From an uncultured Lachnospiraceae bacterium (GTDB lineage Bacteria > Bacillota > Clostridia > Lachnospirales > Lachnospiraceae), in NCBI GenBank assembly GCA_910585215.1, contig CAJUDQ010000053.1, forward strand, positions 1 to 18,333: a stretch of DNA of 18,333 nt, given 5' to 3'. Under the pieces are notes generated by a model. That model was not told the DNA's origin. It saw only the letters and a program-made list of their open reading frames with translations, and searched no databases. Both the position numbers and the translations under genes were made by a program. Shown here one piece after another: positions 1 to 6,177 of this stretch (within the stretch, counting starts at the first letter, position 1; the number at the start of each line of letters is the position of its first letter).

Positions 1-123
1 GAAGCTAATATTAAGACAGCAGAACGACTTTTGAAGATGAAAAAATTATCTTTTGAAGAAATTGCAGTTGGTTCTGGACTTTCAGTAGAGGAAGTTGAGG
101 AATTGGCAAGAGAGACTGAATAA
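1..123 (+). CDS. 3' end of an Rpn/PD-(D/E)XK nuclease-type transposase (partial)
   Basis: The first 40 codons visible are open and end in TAA at 121-123; the start lies outside the window. The tail contains a helix-turn-helix-like ending in which KKLSFEEIAVGSGLSVEEVE is the key part. This pattern closes many Rpn family (recombination-promoting nuclease, PD-(D/E)XK) proteins in Lachnospiraceae, which are usually annotated as transposase or nuclease proteins. No catalytic residue is inside the window, so the assignment rests only on the C-terminal signature. A clear terminator follows 55 bases downstream, so the gene ends its own transcript. Confidence 0.5.
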   Translation, partial: EANIKTAERLLKMKKLSFEEIAVGSGLSVEEVEELARETE

Positions 124-177
124 GTAAGAGCCAATTCATATTTTTAGACTAATAAAATTATAAAAGATAGAAATTTG

Positions 178-204
178 GGTGCTTGAGTTTTTCAAGCACC
201 TTTT
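178..204 (+). terminator. Rho-independent terminator of the left-edge gene
   Basis: A perfect 9-bp stem (GGTGCTTGA at 178-186, TCAAGCACC at 192-200) with a 5-nt loop is followed at once by TTTT and more T-rich sequence. It lies 55 bases after the stop of the partial gene. Confidence 0.85.
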
Positions 205-230
205 CTAAATTTTTTTGGTCTAACCTTTAA

Positions 231-338
231 ATACAGTTATTTTACTGTAAAAAAATACAGAATTTCTTAACAGCCGCATTTAATGAGGCAATGAAGAATG
301 GATATATGTTGAGTAATCCTGTCACATCAAGTACTTGA
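231..338 (+). pseudogene. Relic of a tyrosine recombinase (integrase) core-binding domain
   Basis: One short open stretch, without a start and bounded by TAA at 228 and TGA at 336, translates to a peptide containing NFLTAAFNEAMKNGYMLSNP. Helix-plus-'NP' wording of this kind (AhxxAhxxGhhxxNP) is typical of the SAM-like core-binding domain of phage and ICE tyrosine recombinases. The catalytic domain that should follow is missing: the frame stops and runs into an inverted repeat and then the opposite-strand hemerythrin-like gene. I infer a decayed remnant of an integrated element. The stretch is only 36 codons, so chance resemblance is possible. Confidence 0.4.
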
Positions 339-356
339 CTTCACATGACAGGATTA
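314..356. terminator. Inverted repeat, possible terminator for the leftward gene
   Basis: A perfect 11-bp inverted repeat (TAATCCTGTCA at 314-324, TGACAGGATTA at 346-356) encloses a second palindrome, TCAAGTACTTGA, at 327-338. It sits just beyond the stop of the leftward gene at 371, where a terminator is expected. No strong T-run follows in the leftward direction; the rightward side is T-rich. It could therefore be a weak or bidirectional terminator, or a scar of the decayed element it overlaps. Confidence 0.5.
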
Positions 357-370
357 TATTGATTATTATT

Positions 371-1243
371 TTATTTGATGCAGAATGCGAACTGTCCATA
401 TTCTGTATCAAACATCAATCTGTATGGTGGTTGCTCTTTTTCAAATATATCAGCAAGCTCAGCAGCAGTTAGAATATCTTCACTGTCCAGATAAAAGATT
501 CCTTCTGATTTAAAATATACTGCGATACGTATAATCAAATGTTGCAGAAGCTGTCTGACAACATAAATCAAAGTTTCATTCATTTCCTGGAAAGTTTGAC
601 CAGAGAATTGTTTGAATATGTAGAAAAGAAAACATTCCTCAAAAGCCAGCCAGACATCTCTGGGTAGTCCGGTATTGGAAAAATATCTTAAATGATAATA
701 AACTCCTTTGTCAAAATCTTTTACCTTATAATCTCTGCTGGAAGTATGAGCATTTATTAGGAAAGATTCCTGTATCAGCTGGATAATCGACTGCTCTAAA
801 GTATTAGTGCGTTCATCTTCTTTTTCATATTGTCCCTGAACAGGAATATGTCCTGTAATAGCACGGCTTTCAATTAGGATATGGCCAATAAGCCAGCCCA
901 TGCAGGTTCCCAGAAAGTGCTGAATGGATTCGACAGAATATTCAGACTCTTTCATTTCCTTTTCAAATACAGGCATAATTTTATTCCATAACCGGTCATG
1001 AAGACGTTTATGATTTACATAACGGTTATAATTTGTATACTTCATATACAGTTCTTCAGAGGAAAAATACTTTATTGTATAGTTTTTAAAGATTTTGATT
1101 TCCTCTTGAAGTTCTTTTCTGGAGTAGCTTTTGTCTATATTAAGCCTAATCAGTTTGGAGATTGTCAAAAAAAGTCTGCGGTGAGCATTGTCAATCTCTT
1201 CTATTCCGATATTTAAATGGCTGTTCCATTTCACTTCATCCAT
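371..1243 (-). CDS. Hemerythrin-like protein with a CheX-like C-terminal domain
   Basis: 290 aa, read leftward. Residues 1-130 follow the hemerythrin four-helix pattern: W6, H21 in the IDxxH motif, E63, H78 and H82 (HxxxH) and H121 keep the expected spacing. Two of the seven classical diiron ligands are altered: the HFxxEE histidine is Y59 and the final aspartate (H+5) is S126, with E125 beside it. Iron binding is therefore doubtful or unusual. Residues about 180-290 align almost without gaps to the CheX encoded next door, but the ExxN catalytic positions read Q231 and Q234. I see no signal peptide or membrane segment, so a cytosolic protein is expected. An AGAGGA ribosome site precedes the ATG, and a good promoter lies 34 bases upstream. 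A role in oxygen/redox or motility sensing is inference only. Confidence 0.7.
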   Translation of the reverse strand: MDEVKWNSHLNIGIEEIDNAHRRLFLTISKLIRLNIDKSYSRKELQEEIKIFKNYTIKYFSSEELYMKYTNYNRYVNHKRLHDRLWNKIMPVFEKEMKESEYSVESIQHFLGTCMGWLIGHILIESRAITGHIPVQGQYEKEDERTNTLEQSIIQLIQESFLINAHTSSRDYKVKDFDKGVYYHLRYFSNTGLPRDVWLAFEECFLFYIFKQFSGQTFQEMNETLIYVVRQLLQHLIIRIAVYFKSEGIFYLDSEDILTAAELADIFEKEQPPYRLMFDTEYGQFAFCIK

Positions 1244-1276
1244 AACCTGTTCCTCTCATTCATTTAAATTTGTTTT

Positions 1277-1305
1277 ATTATATAGGAAATTTTTAGTTTT
1301 GTCTA
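1277..1305 (-). promoter_or_regulatory. Sigma-A-type promoter of the hemerythrin-like gene
   Basis: On the minus strand: TAGACA (-35, at 1300-1305), a 17-nt spacer, and TATAAT (perfect -10, at 1277-1282). The start codon is at 1243, giving a short leader that carries the AGAGGA ribosome site. Confidence 0.75.
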
Positions 1306-1461
1306 TTACAATCTTCATATATAGCAAGGGAAAAATATAATAATATGCCATAGGAAACATGTCATAAAATAGCATGTTACAAGAAAATATTTCACAAGAA
1401 AAAATATTGGAAATACATGATATTTATAGAAAAATTTTCCAAAAATTTTGATAAAAAAAGT

Positions 1462-1490
1462 TTGATGTTATCTGTTTCTTATGGTATACT
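1462..1490 (+). promoter_or_regulatory. Sigma-A-type promoter of cheX
   Basis: TTGATG (1462-1467), a 17-nt spacer, and TATACT (1485-1490), preceded by an extended -10 TGG. Transcription would begin near 1497. This rules out an upstream in-frame ATG at 1417 as the cheX start and supports the ATG at 1525. Confidence 0.75.
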
Positions 1491-1524
1491 AAAAAACAAA
1501 AAGAGATTGTGGGGTAAACTTATT

Positions 1525-1998
1525 ATGAAAACTTTGGACGTAGCACATATCAATCCGTTTCTGCAGTCCAGCCAGAGTGTAATTGAAATGGCAACACAAA
1601 TCAAAGTGACGGTAGGAAAGCCAGGAATTGCAAAATTAAATTTTCCAGGAACTTCTGTTATTTTGGGAGTTGGCGTTACTGGTGTCTTAAAAGGACAAGT
1701 TCTGATTGTGATGACAGAGGAGCATGCAAAAATATTTGCAAGTAAAATGATGATGGGAATGCCGATAGAAACTCTTGATGAGATGGCAAAATCTGCTTTA
1801 TGTGAATTAAGCAATATGATTATGGGCAATACAGCGACTCTATTTGCCTCAAATGGAATTGCCATGGATATAACCCCGCCTTTTTCCATGCAGGGAGATA
1901 ATCTTACATTGCAGACAGATGTACAGGCACTCAGAATACCAATGCTGGAGAACGGAGCAGAGTTATTTGCACTATATTTGTGTGTAGGAGAGGAATAA
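1525..1998 (+). CDS. cheX: Chemotaxis phosphatase CheX
   Basis: 157 aa. CheX removes the phosphoryl group from the response regulator CheY-P in the cytosol and so resets chemotactic signalling. The diagnostic motif is present: E94-x-x-N97 in ELSNMIMGN, the acid/amide pair that reaches into the CheY active site, followed by G101 and N102. Alternating strand and helix segments fit the CheC/CheX/FliY fold, and the length is typical of CheX. The frame is open from 1417, but the promoter at 1462-1490 and the GTGGGG site at 1510 favour the start at 1525. A hairpin terminator follows, so it is a single-gene unit. No other chemotaxis gene is in the window. The divergent gene on the left seems to carry a degenerate copy of the same domain. 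Confidence 0.88.
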   Translation: MKTLDVAHINPFLQSSQSVIEMATQIKVTVGKPGIAKLNFPGTSVILGVGVTGVLKGQVLIVMTEEHAKIFASKMMMGMPIETLDEMAKSALCELSNMIMGNTATLFASNGIAMDITPPFSMQGDNLTLQTDVQALRIPMLENGAELFALYLCVGEE

Positions 1999-2013
1999 CG
2001 TATCAAAATGAGG

Positions 2014-2046
2014 CTCATCCAGATAAACTATCTGGGTGAGTTTTTT
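2014..2046 (+). terminator. Rho-independent terminator of cheX
   Basis: A 12-bp stem (2014-2025 with 2029-2040, one G-T pair) with a 3-nt loop is followed directly by TTTTTT. Confidence 0.92.
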
Positions 2047-2104
2047 AAGCAGTCAATACAATATGCCAATGAGCAAAGCCAGCTGAAGGAGGGGAGCTGT
2101 TGAA

Positions 2105-2281
2105 ATGGAATTAAACGTAGGAAATGTGATAAAGTTAAAGAAAAAGCACCCTTGTGGAAGCTTTGAGTGGGAAGTTTTGAGAACTGGTGCAGATTTTCGA
2201 TTGAAATGCAGAGGATGCGGGCATCAGGTTATGATGGCAAGAACTCTTGTAGAGAAAAATTTAAAAGCAGTAACAGGTTGA
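2105..2281 (+). CDS. DUF951 family small protein
   Basis: 58 aa. The sequence shows the DUF951 pattern: an N-terminal VGNVIKLKKKHPCGS, a middle FEWEVLRTGADFRLKCRGCG, and a short basic end. The cysteines (HPCG and CRGCG) look like a small metal-binding or zinc-ribbon-like arrangement, but metal binding is not shown for this copy. The family is conserved in Firmicutes and its function is unknown. AAGGAGGGGAG lies 12 bases upstream of the ATG. The gene sits alone between the cheX terminator and the pfkA promoter; I see no clear promoter or terminator of its own. Confidence 0.88.
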   Translation: MELNVGNVIKLKKKHPCGSFEWEVLRTGADFRLKCRGCGHQVMMARTLVEKNLKAVTG

Positions 2282-2382
2282 TTCATGGTTAAGTCCAAAA
2301 ATCCAGGACAAAATAATCATAAAAAATAAAAAATCTAGGAAAGGAAAAGCTATTTAGATGAAAAGATTTTCAGAGTGAAAAT

Positions 2383-2411
2383 TTGTAACTATATATTGAT
2401 AGGATTATAGT
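2383..2411 (+). promoter_or_regulatory. Probable promoter of pfkA
   Basis: TTGTAA (2383-2388), 17 nt, TATAGT (2406-2411). The 181-base gap between the DUF951 gene and pfkA holds little else except the palindrome at 2424-2441. Confidence 0.6.
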
Positions 2412-2423
2412 GTATCATCTAAA

Positions 2424-2441
2424 ATATACATATTTGTATAT
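2424..2441 (+). promoter_or_regulatory. Palindrome downstream of the pfkA promoter, candidate operator
   Basis: A perfect 7-bp inverted repeat, ATATACA-TATT-TGTATAT, starts about 5-7 bases downstream of the predicted transcription start of pfkA. That is a standard place for a repressor to act. The A/T-rich stem makes an RNA terminator unlikely. No regulator is identified. Confidence 0.4.
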
Positions 2442-2462
2442 GTTTTTAGCAGCAGGCAAACT

Positions 2463-3533
2463 ATGAGGATAGGAATGTTAACAAGTGGCGGAGATTGCCA
2501 GAGCTTAAATGCAACAATGAGAGGTGTTGCAAAATCCCTTTATAACAATGTGAGAGATATTGAAATTATTGGATTTTTAGAAGGCTACAAAGGGCTTATG
2601 AGAGAAGAATACAAAATTATGAAACCAAGTGATTTTTCGGGTATTCTGACAGAGGGAGGAACAATTATCGGAACAAGCCGCCAGCCGTTTAAGCTTATGA
2701 GAGTCATTGGTGAGGATGGATTTAATAAAGTAGAAGCGATGAAAAAAACTTATAAAAAGCTGAATCTTGACTGTCTGGTGGTTCTGGGAGGAAACGGTTC
2801 GCAGAAGACAGCAAATCTTCTCAGTGAGGAAGGGCTGCATGTAGTGTCGCTTCCAAAAACAATTGACAATGACCTCTGGGGAACAGATATGACTTTTGGT
2901 TTTCAGAGTGCGGTCAATATTGCTTCCGATGCGATTGACTGTATTCATACAACGGCGGCTTCGCACGGACGTGTATTTATTGTGGAAGTAATGGGGCATA
3001 AAGTAGGGTGGCTGACTCTGCACGCAGGTCTTGCAAGTGGGGCAGATATTATTCTGATTCCAGAAATTCCTTATGATATCAATAAAGTAGTGGAAGCGAT
3101 TGAGAAGAGAACCAGAGACGGAAAGAGGTTTTCAATCCTTGCAGTAGCAGAAGGCGCCATATCCAAAGAGGATGCAAAGCTTTCCAAGAAAGAATATAAA
3201 GCAAAGCTGGCAGCAAGGCCATATCCATCCGTATCTTATGAAATTGGCAAGAAAATCGAGGAAAAAACCGGACAGGAAATCAGGGTAACAATTCCGGGAC
3301 ATACCCAGAGAGGCGGAAGTCCATGTCCTTATGACAGAGTTCTTTCTACGAGATTTGGTGCAGCAGCAGCAGAGATGATTATGCAGGGAGATTATGGAAA
3401 GCTGGTAGGCATTAAAAATGGTGAAATTGTGCGTATTCCATTGTCAGAAGTTGCCGGAAAGCTGAAAACCGTAGACCCTGACGCATCTATTATTAAAGAA
3501 GCCAAAGCAGTAGGTATCAGTTTCGGAGATTAA
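2463..3533 (+). CDS. pfkA: 6-phosphofructokinase
   Basis: 356 aa. It phosphorylates fructose 6-phosphate to fructose 1,6-bisphosphate, the committed step of glycolysis, in the cytosol. Visible motifs are the N-terminal phosphate loop (TSGGDCQSLN, residues 7-16), the second loop GGNGS (109-113) and the catalytic loop PKTIDND (131-137, with base D135). The substrate-loop region MGHKVGWL and the fructose-phosphate site IPGHTQRGGSP also fit the family. G112 at the position separating ATP (Gly) from pyrophosphate (Asp) enzymes points to ATP. K132, by contrast, is the residue usual in pyrophosphate and group III enzymes, and N111 replaces the magnesium-binding Asp of E. coli PfkA. The ribosome site is weak (AGCAGG). 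No terminator separates it from dnaX 35 bases downstream. Confidence 0.9.
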   Translation: MRIGMLTSGGDCQSLNATMRGVAKSLYNNVRDIEIIGFLEGYKGLMREEYKIMKPSDFSGILTEGGTIIGTSRQPFKLMRVIGEDGFNKVEAMKKTYKKLNLDCLVVLGGNGSQKTANLLSEEGLHVVSLPKTIDNDLWGTDMTFGFQSAVNIASDAIDCIHTTAASHGRVFIVEVMGHKVGWLTLHAGLASGADIILIPEIPYDINKVVEAIEKRTRDGKRFSILAVAEGAISKEDAKLSKKEYKAKLAARPYPSVSYEIGKKIEEKTGQEIRVTIPGHTQRGGSPCPYDRVLSTRFGAAAAEMIMQGDYGKLVGIKNGEIVRIPLSEVAGKLKTVDPDASIIKEAKAVGISFGD

Positions 3534-3564
3534 TCACTTTTGGAGTTAAATCAGTTTCGGAGAT
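3516..3564 (+). repeat. 15-bp direct repeat spanning the pfkA stop and the dnaX ribosome site
   Basis: ATCAGTTTCGGAGAT occurs at 3516-3530, ending just before the pfkA stop, and again at 3550-3564, directly before dnaX. The second copy supplies the GGAG Shine-Dalgarno sequence six bases before the dnaX ATG at 3569. Confidence 0.85.
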
Positions 3565-3568
3565 AAAT

Positions 3569-5146
3569 ATGTCTTATACAGCTTTATATAGAAAATTCCG
3601 GCCGGACAGCTTTGATGAAGTGAAGGGTCAGGAACATATTGTAACTACATTAAAAAATCAAATAAAGGCAGATAGAATTGGGCATGCTTATTTGTTTTGC
3701 GGAACAAGAGGAACAGGTAAAACTACGATTGCCAAAATACTTGCAAAGGCTGTAAACTGTCAGAATATCAAAGATGGGAGTCCCTGTGGAGAATGTTCCT
3801 GTTGTAAGGCCATTTCCGCAGGAGCTTCCATGAATGTAATTGAGATAGATGCGGCATCTAACAATGGTGTGGACAATATCAGAGATATAAAAGAAAATGT
3901 ACAATATCCCCCAACAGAAGGAAGATATAAGGTTTATATTATTGACGAAGTGCATATGCTGTCTGTAGGGGCGTTTAATGCTCTGCTCAAAACATTAGAA
4001 GAGCCGCCGTCCTATGTGATTTTTATTCTGGCGACTACCGAATCACATAAAATACCTGTAACAATTCTTTCACGCTGTCAAAAATACGATTTTAAACGGA
4101 TTACAATAGATGTGATAACTGCAAGATTAAAAGAACTGATGGATAAAGAGGGAGTCGAGGCCCAGGACAGAGCTGTCAGATATGTGGCAAAGGCGGCTGA
4201 CGGCTCCATGCGTGATGCACTGAGTCTTCTGGAGCAGTGCATTGCCTTTTATCTTGGTCAGACTTTGACTTATGAGAGAGTACTTGAGGTGCTTGGCGCC
4301 GTGGATGTGGAGACTTTCAGCAGTATGTTGCGGCTGATTCTTGCAGGTGATACTATAGGGGCATTGCACAGACTTGACTATGTCATTATGACAGGAAGAG
4401 ATTTGTCACAGTTTATCAGCGACTTTACATGGTATTTGAGAAATCTGCTGCTTGTTATGACTGCAGAGGGAACCGATATTTCAGAGATGCTTGAAATGTC
4501 GGAGGAAAGACTTTCGGCGCTACAGGAAGAGGCTGAGATGACAGAGGAAGAGACCGTGATGAGATATATCCGTATTCTGTCAGAATTGTCCAACCAGATG
4601 AAATATTCCACGTCAAAAAGAGTACTTGCAGAAGTAGCAATTGTAAAGCTGTCAAAGCCACAGATGGAAAACAATCTTGAATCCGTATTGAACAGAATAG
4701 AGAATCTTGAAAAAAATATAGAAACGAATGGATTTGTTCGTGCTCCTGTTATTAATCAGGAACCGGTATCTGTCGGAATAACAAAGATGGAGGAATCTCA
4801 ACCAAAAAAATTTGAAATCGCTGTACCTGAGGAAATACAGGAGGCAGTAAACAACTGGGGACGTATACAGAGCAGAGTAACAAGACCTGCCAGCATGTAT
4901 CTCAAAAATGTCCGGCTGACAGTTGCTGGAGAAGGGACCCTTTTAATTGTTACACAGGATAAAAATGGTTATCTGATGATTAACAGGGAAAGTACTATTC
5001 AGGAGATACAAACACTGATTGCACAGGAAATTGGAAAGGAAGTCAGAGTGGAGGTAAAACTTCTGGAGGAAGAAAAACGGTTTGAAGACACATTTACAGA
5101 AATTACAAAAAATATCAATATGGAGATTATAGAGGAGGAATTTTAA
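3569..5146 (+). CDS. dnaX: DNA polymerase III subunit gamma/tau
   Basis: 525 aa. DnaX is the ATPase of the clamp loader, which opens the beta clamp and places it on primed DNA at the replication fork; tau also links polymerase and helicase. Seen in order: the N-terminal YRKFRP motif, Walker A GTRGTGKT (45-52), four zinc cysteines C64, C73, C76 and C79, Walker B IIDEVHML with D126-E127, and the SRC motif (168-170) bearing the trans-acting arginine. The clamp-loader helical domain follows to about residue 370, then a linker and the tau-specific C-terminus. Codons 412-414 carry an in-phase A_AAA_AAA with an internal Shine-Dalgarno sequence upstream, which would give a shorter gamma form (separate entry). 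The ribosome site GGAG is six bases from the start. ybaB and recR follow in the usual order. Confidence 0.97.
   Translation: MSYTALYRKFRPDSFDEVKGQEHIVTTLKNQIKADRIGHAYLFCGTRGTGKTTIAKILAKAVNCQNIKDGSPCGECSCCKAISAGASMNVIEIDAASNNGVDNIRDIKENVQYPPTEGRYKVYIIDEVHMLSVGAFNALLKTLEEPPSYVIFILATTESHKIPVTILSRCQKYDFKRITIDVITARLKELMDKEGVEAQDRAVRYVAKAADGSMRDALSLLEQCIAFYLGQTLTYERVLEVLGAVDVETFSSMLRLILAGDTIGALHRLDYVIMTGRDLSQFISDFTWYLRNLLLVMTAEGTDISEMLEMSEERLSALQEEAEMTEEETVMRYIRILSELSNQMKYSTSKRVLAEVAIVKLSKPQMENNLESVLNRIENLEKNIETNGFVRAPVINQEPVSVGITKMEESQPKKFEIAVPEEIQEAVNNWGRIQSRVTRPASMYLKNVRLTVAGEGTLLIVTQDKNGYLMINRESTIQEIQTLIAQEIGKEVRVEVKLLEEEKRFEDTFTEITKNINMEIIEEEF
4789..4815 (+). promoter_or_regulatory. Candidate programmed -1 frameshift site in dnaX
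   Basis: GGAGG (4789-4793) lies 10 nt before seven A residues (4804-4810) phased as CCA-AAA-AAA, that is X_XXY_YYZ with A_AAA_AAA. After a -1 slip the next codons are ATT and TGA (4813-4815), giving a 415-aa gamma-like product that keeps the ATPase and zinc domains and lacks the tau C-terminus. E. coli dnaX has the same plan: internal Shine-Dalgarno sequence, A_AAA_AAG, immediate stop. Only a weak 5-bp hairpin (4821-4825 with 4836-4840) is visible downstream. Transcriptional slippage on the A run would give the same product. Confidence 0.55.
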
Positions 5147-5148
5147 AG

Positions 5149-5493
5149 ATGGCAAAGAGAGGTGGATTTCCGGGCGGTATACCAGGAAATATGAATAATC
5201 TGATGAAGCAGGCGCAGAAAATGCAGAGGCAGATGGAGGAGACCACAGCGGCACTTGAAGAAAAGGAAGTGACAGCGACGGCTGGCGGTGGAGCTGTAGA
5301 AGTGACAGTTTCCGGTAAAAAGGAGGTTGTAAAGGTAAAGCTTGCACCAGAGGCAGTTGACCCCGATGATATCGAGATGTTGGAAGACCTTATTATGGCA
5401 GCGGTCAATGAGGCATTAAGAAAAATGGAGGAAATGACTCAGTCAGAGATGGCGAAAATTACCGGCGGTCTTGGAGGAGGCTTTCCGTTCTGA
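5149..5493 (+). CDS. ybaB: YbaB/EbfC family nucleoid-associated protein
   Basis: 114 aa. Members are small homodimers that bind DNA as tweezers-like nucleoid proteins. The Gly-rich N-terminus (GGFPGGIPGN) and the first helix NLMKQAQKMQRQMEE are the family signature. The core is a strand-rich segment (TATAGGGAVEVTVSGKKEVV), and the C-terminus ends in GGLGGGFPF. Length is normal. The start follows GAGGAGG by ten bases and lies two bases after the dnaX stop; the stop overlaps the recR start by one base, so the three genes are translationally linked. The gene is nearly always found between dnaX and recR in Firmicutes. Confidence 0.96.
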   Translation: MAKRGGFPGGIPGNMNNLMKQAQKMQRQMEETTAALEEKEVTATAGGGAVEVTVSGKKEVVKVKLAPEAVDPDDIEMLEDLIMAAVNEALRKMEEMTQSEMAKITGGLGGGFPF

Positions 5494-6089
5494 TGGAATA
5501 CTACAGCAGTCATATATCAAAATTAATTGAAGAATTGTCAAGATTGCCGGGAATCGGAGCAAAAACAGCCGGAAGACTGGCATTTCACATTATCAATATG
5601 CCGGAAGAACAGGTGCAGTCTATTGCGAATGCAATGGTGGAGGCAAAGAAGAATGTACGTTATTGTAAAGAGTGTTTTACACTGACGGATAATGAACTTT
5701 GTCCGATTTGCAAGGGGAAAGGCCGCAATCATAAAATGATTATGGTGGTTGAAAATACAAGAGATTTGGCAGCATATGAAAAGACGGGAAAATATAATGG
5801 GGTATATCATGTATTGCATGGAGCGATTTCTCCGATGCTTGGAATTTCCCCTAATGATATTAAGCTTAAGGAATTGATTGAGCGCTTAAAAGGGGAAGTA
5901 GAAGAAATTATTATCGCTACCAATTCAAGTGTAGAGGGTGAAACCACGGCGATGTATATCAGTAAACTTGTAAAGCCTCTTGGGGTAAAGGTAACAAGGA
6001 TTGCCAGCGGTGTGCCGGTGGGAGGCGATTTGGAATACATTGATGAGATGACATTATACAGGGCGCTGGAAGGAAGAACAGAATTATAA
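5493..6089 (+). CDS. recR: Recombination mediator RecR
   Basis: 198 aa, the usual length. RecR works with RecF and RecO to load RecA on single-stranded gaps during recombinational repair. Domains in order: a helix-hairpin-helix (LPGIGAKTAGRLAFHI, 18-33), a four-cysteine zinc finger (C58, C61, C70, C73), and a TOPRIM domain beginning MVVENTRDLAAYE with E87 and D91. The C-terminus has the conserved ASGVPVGGDLEYIDEMTL, including its Walker-B-like segment. The ATG shares a base with the ybaB stop, and the ribosome site lies in GGAGGAGGC inside ybaB. No terminator is visible before the next gene 88 bases on, so read-through into the SMC-like operon is possible. Confidence 0.97.
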   Translation: MEYYSSHISKLIEELSRLPGIGAKTAGRLAFHIINMPEEQVQSIANAMVEAKKNVRYCKECFTLTDNELCPICKGKGRNHKMIMVVENTRDLAAYEKTGKYNGVYHVLHGAISPMLGISPNDIKLKELIERLKGEVEEIIIATNSSVEGETTAMYISKLVKPLGVKVTRIASGVPVGGDLEYIDEMTLYRALEGRTEL

Positions 6090-6114
6090 GAAATAATATA
6101 TAAATGAAATAAAT

Positions 6115-6146
6115 GCAAGTGATACACAATGTAAGTGATACGCAAT
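6115..6146 (+). repeat. Two tandem 16-nt repeats upstream of the SMC-like operon
   Basis: GCAAGTGATACACAAT (6115-6130) is followed at once by GTAAGTGATACGCAAT (6131-6146), 14 of 16 identical. They lie in the 88-base gap between recR and the JetA-like gene, 31 bases before its ATG. I see no convincing -35/-10 pair here. Confidence 0.7.
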
Positions 6147-6177
6147 GCAATGTAGTATTGTGAGGTAGAGAGAAAGA

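Noticed and set aside
232..249. TACAGT-N6-ACTGTA palindrome as a terminator
   Set aside because: Followed by A residues on the plus strand and no T-run on the minus strand; short stem.
1417..1524. Earlier start for cheX at 1417
   Set aside because: The added 36 residues overlap a good promoter (1462-1490) and do not look like CheX.
1479..2018. 179-aa minus-strand frame opposite cheX
   Set aside because: Shadow of cheX; the plus strand carries the family motif, promoter, ribosome site and terminator.
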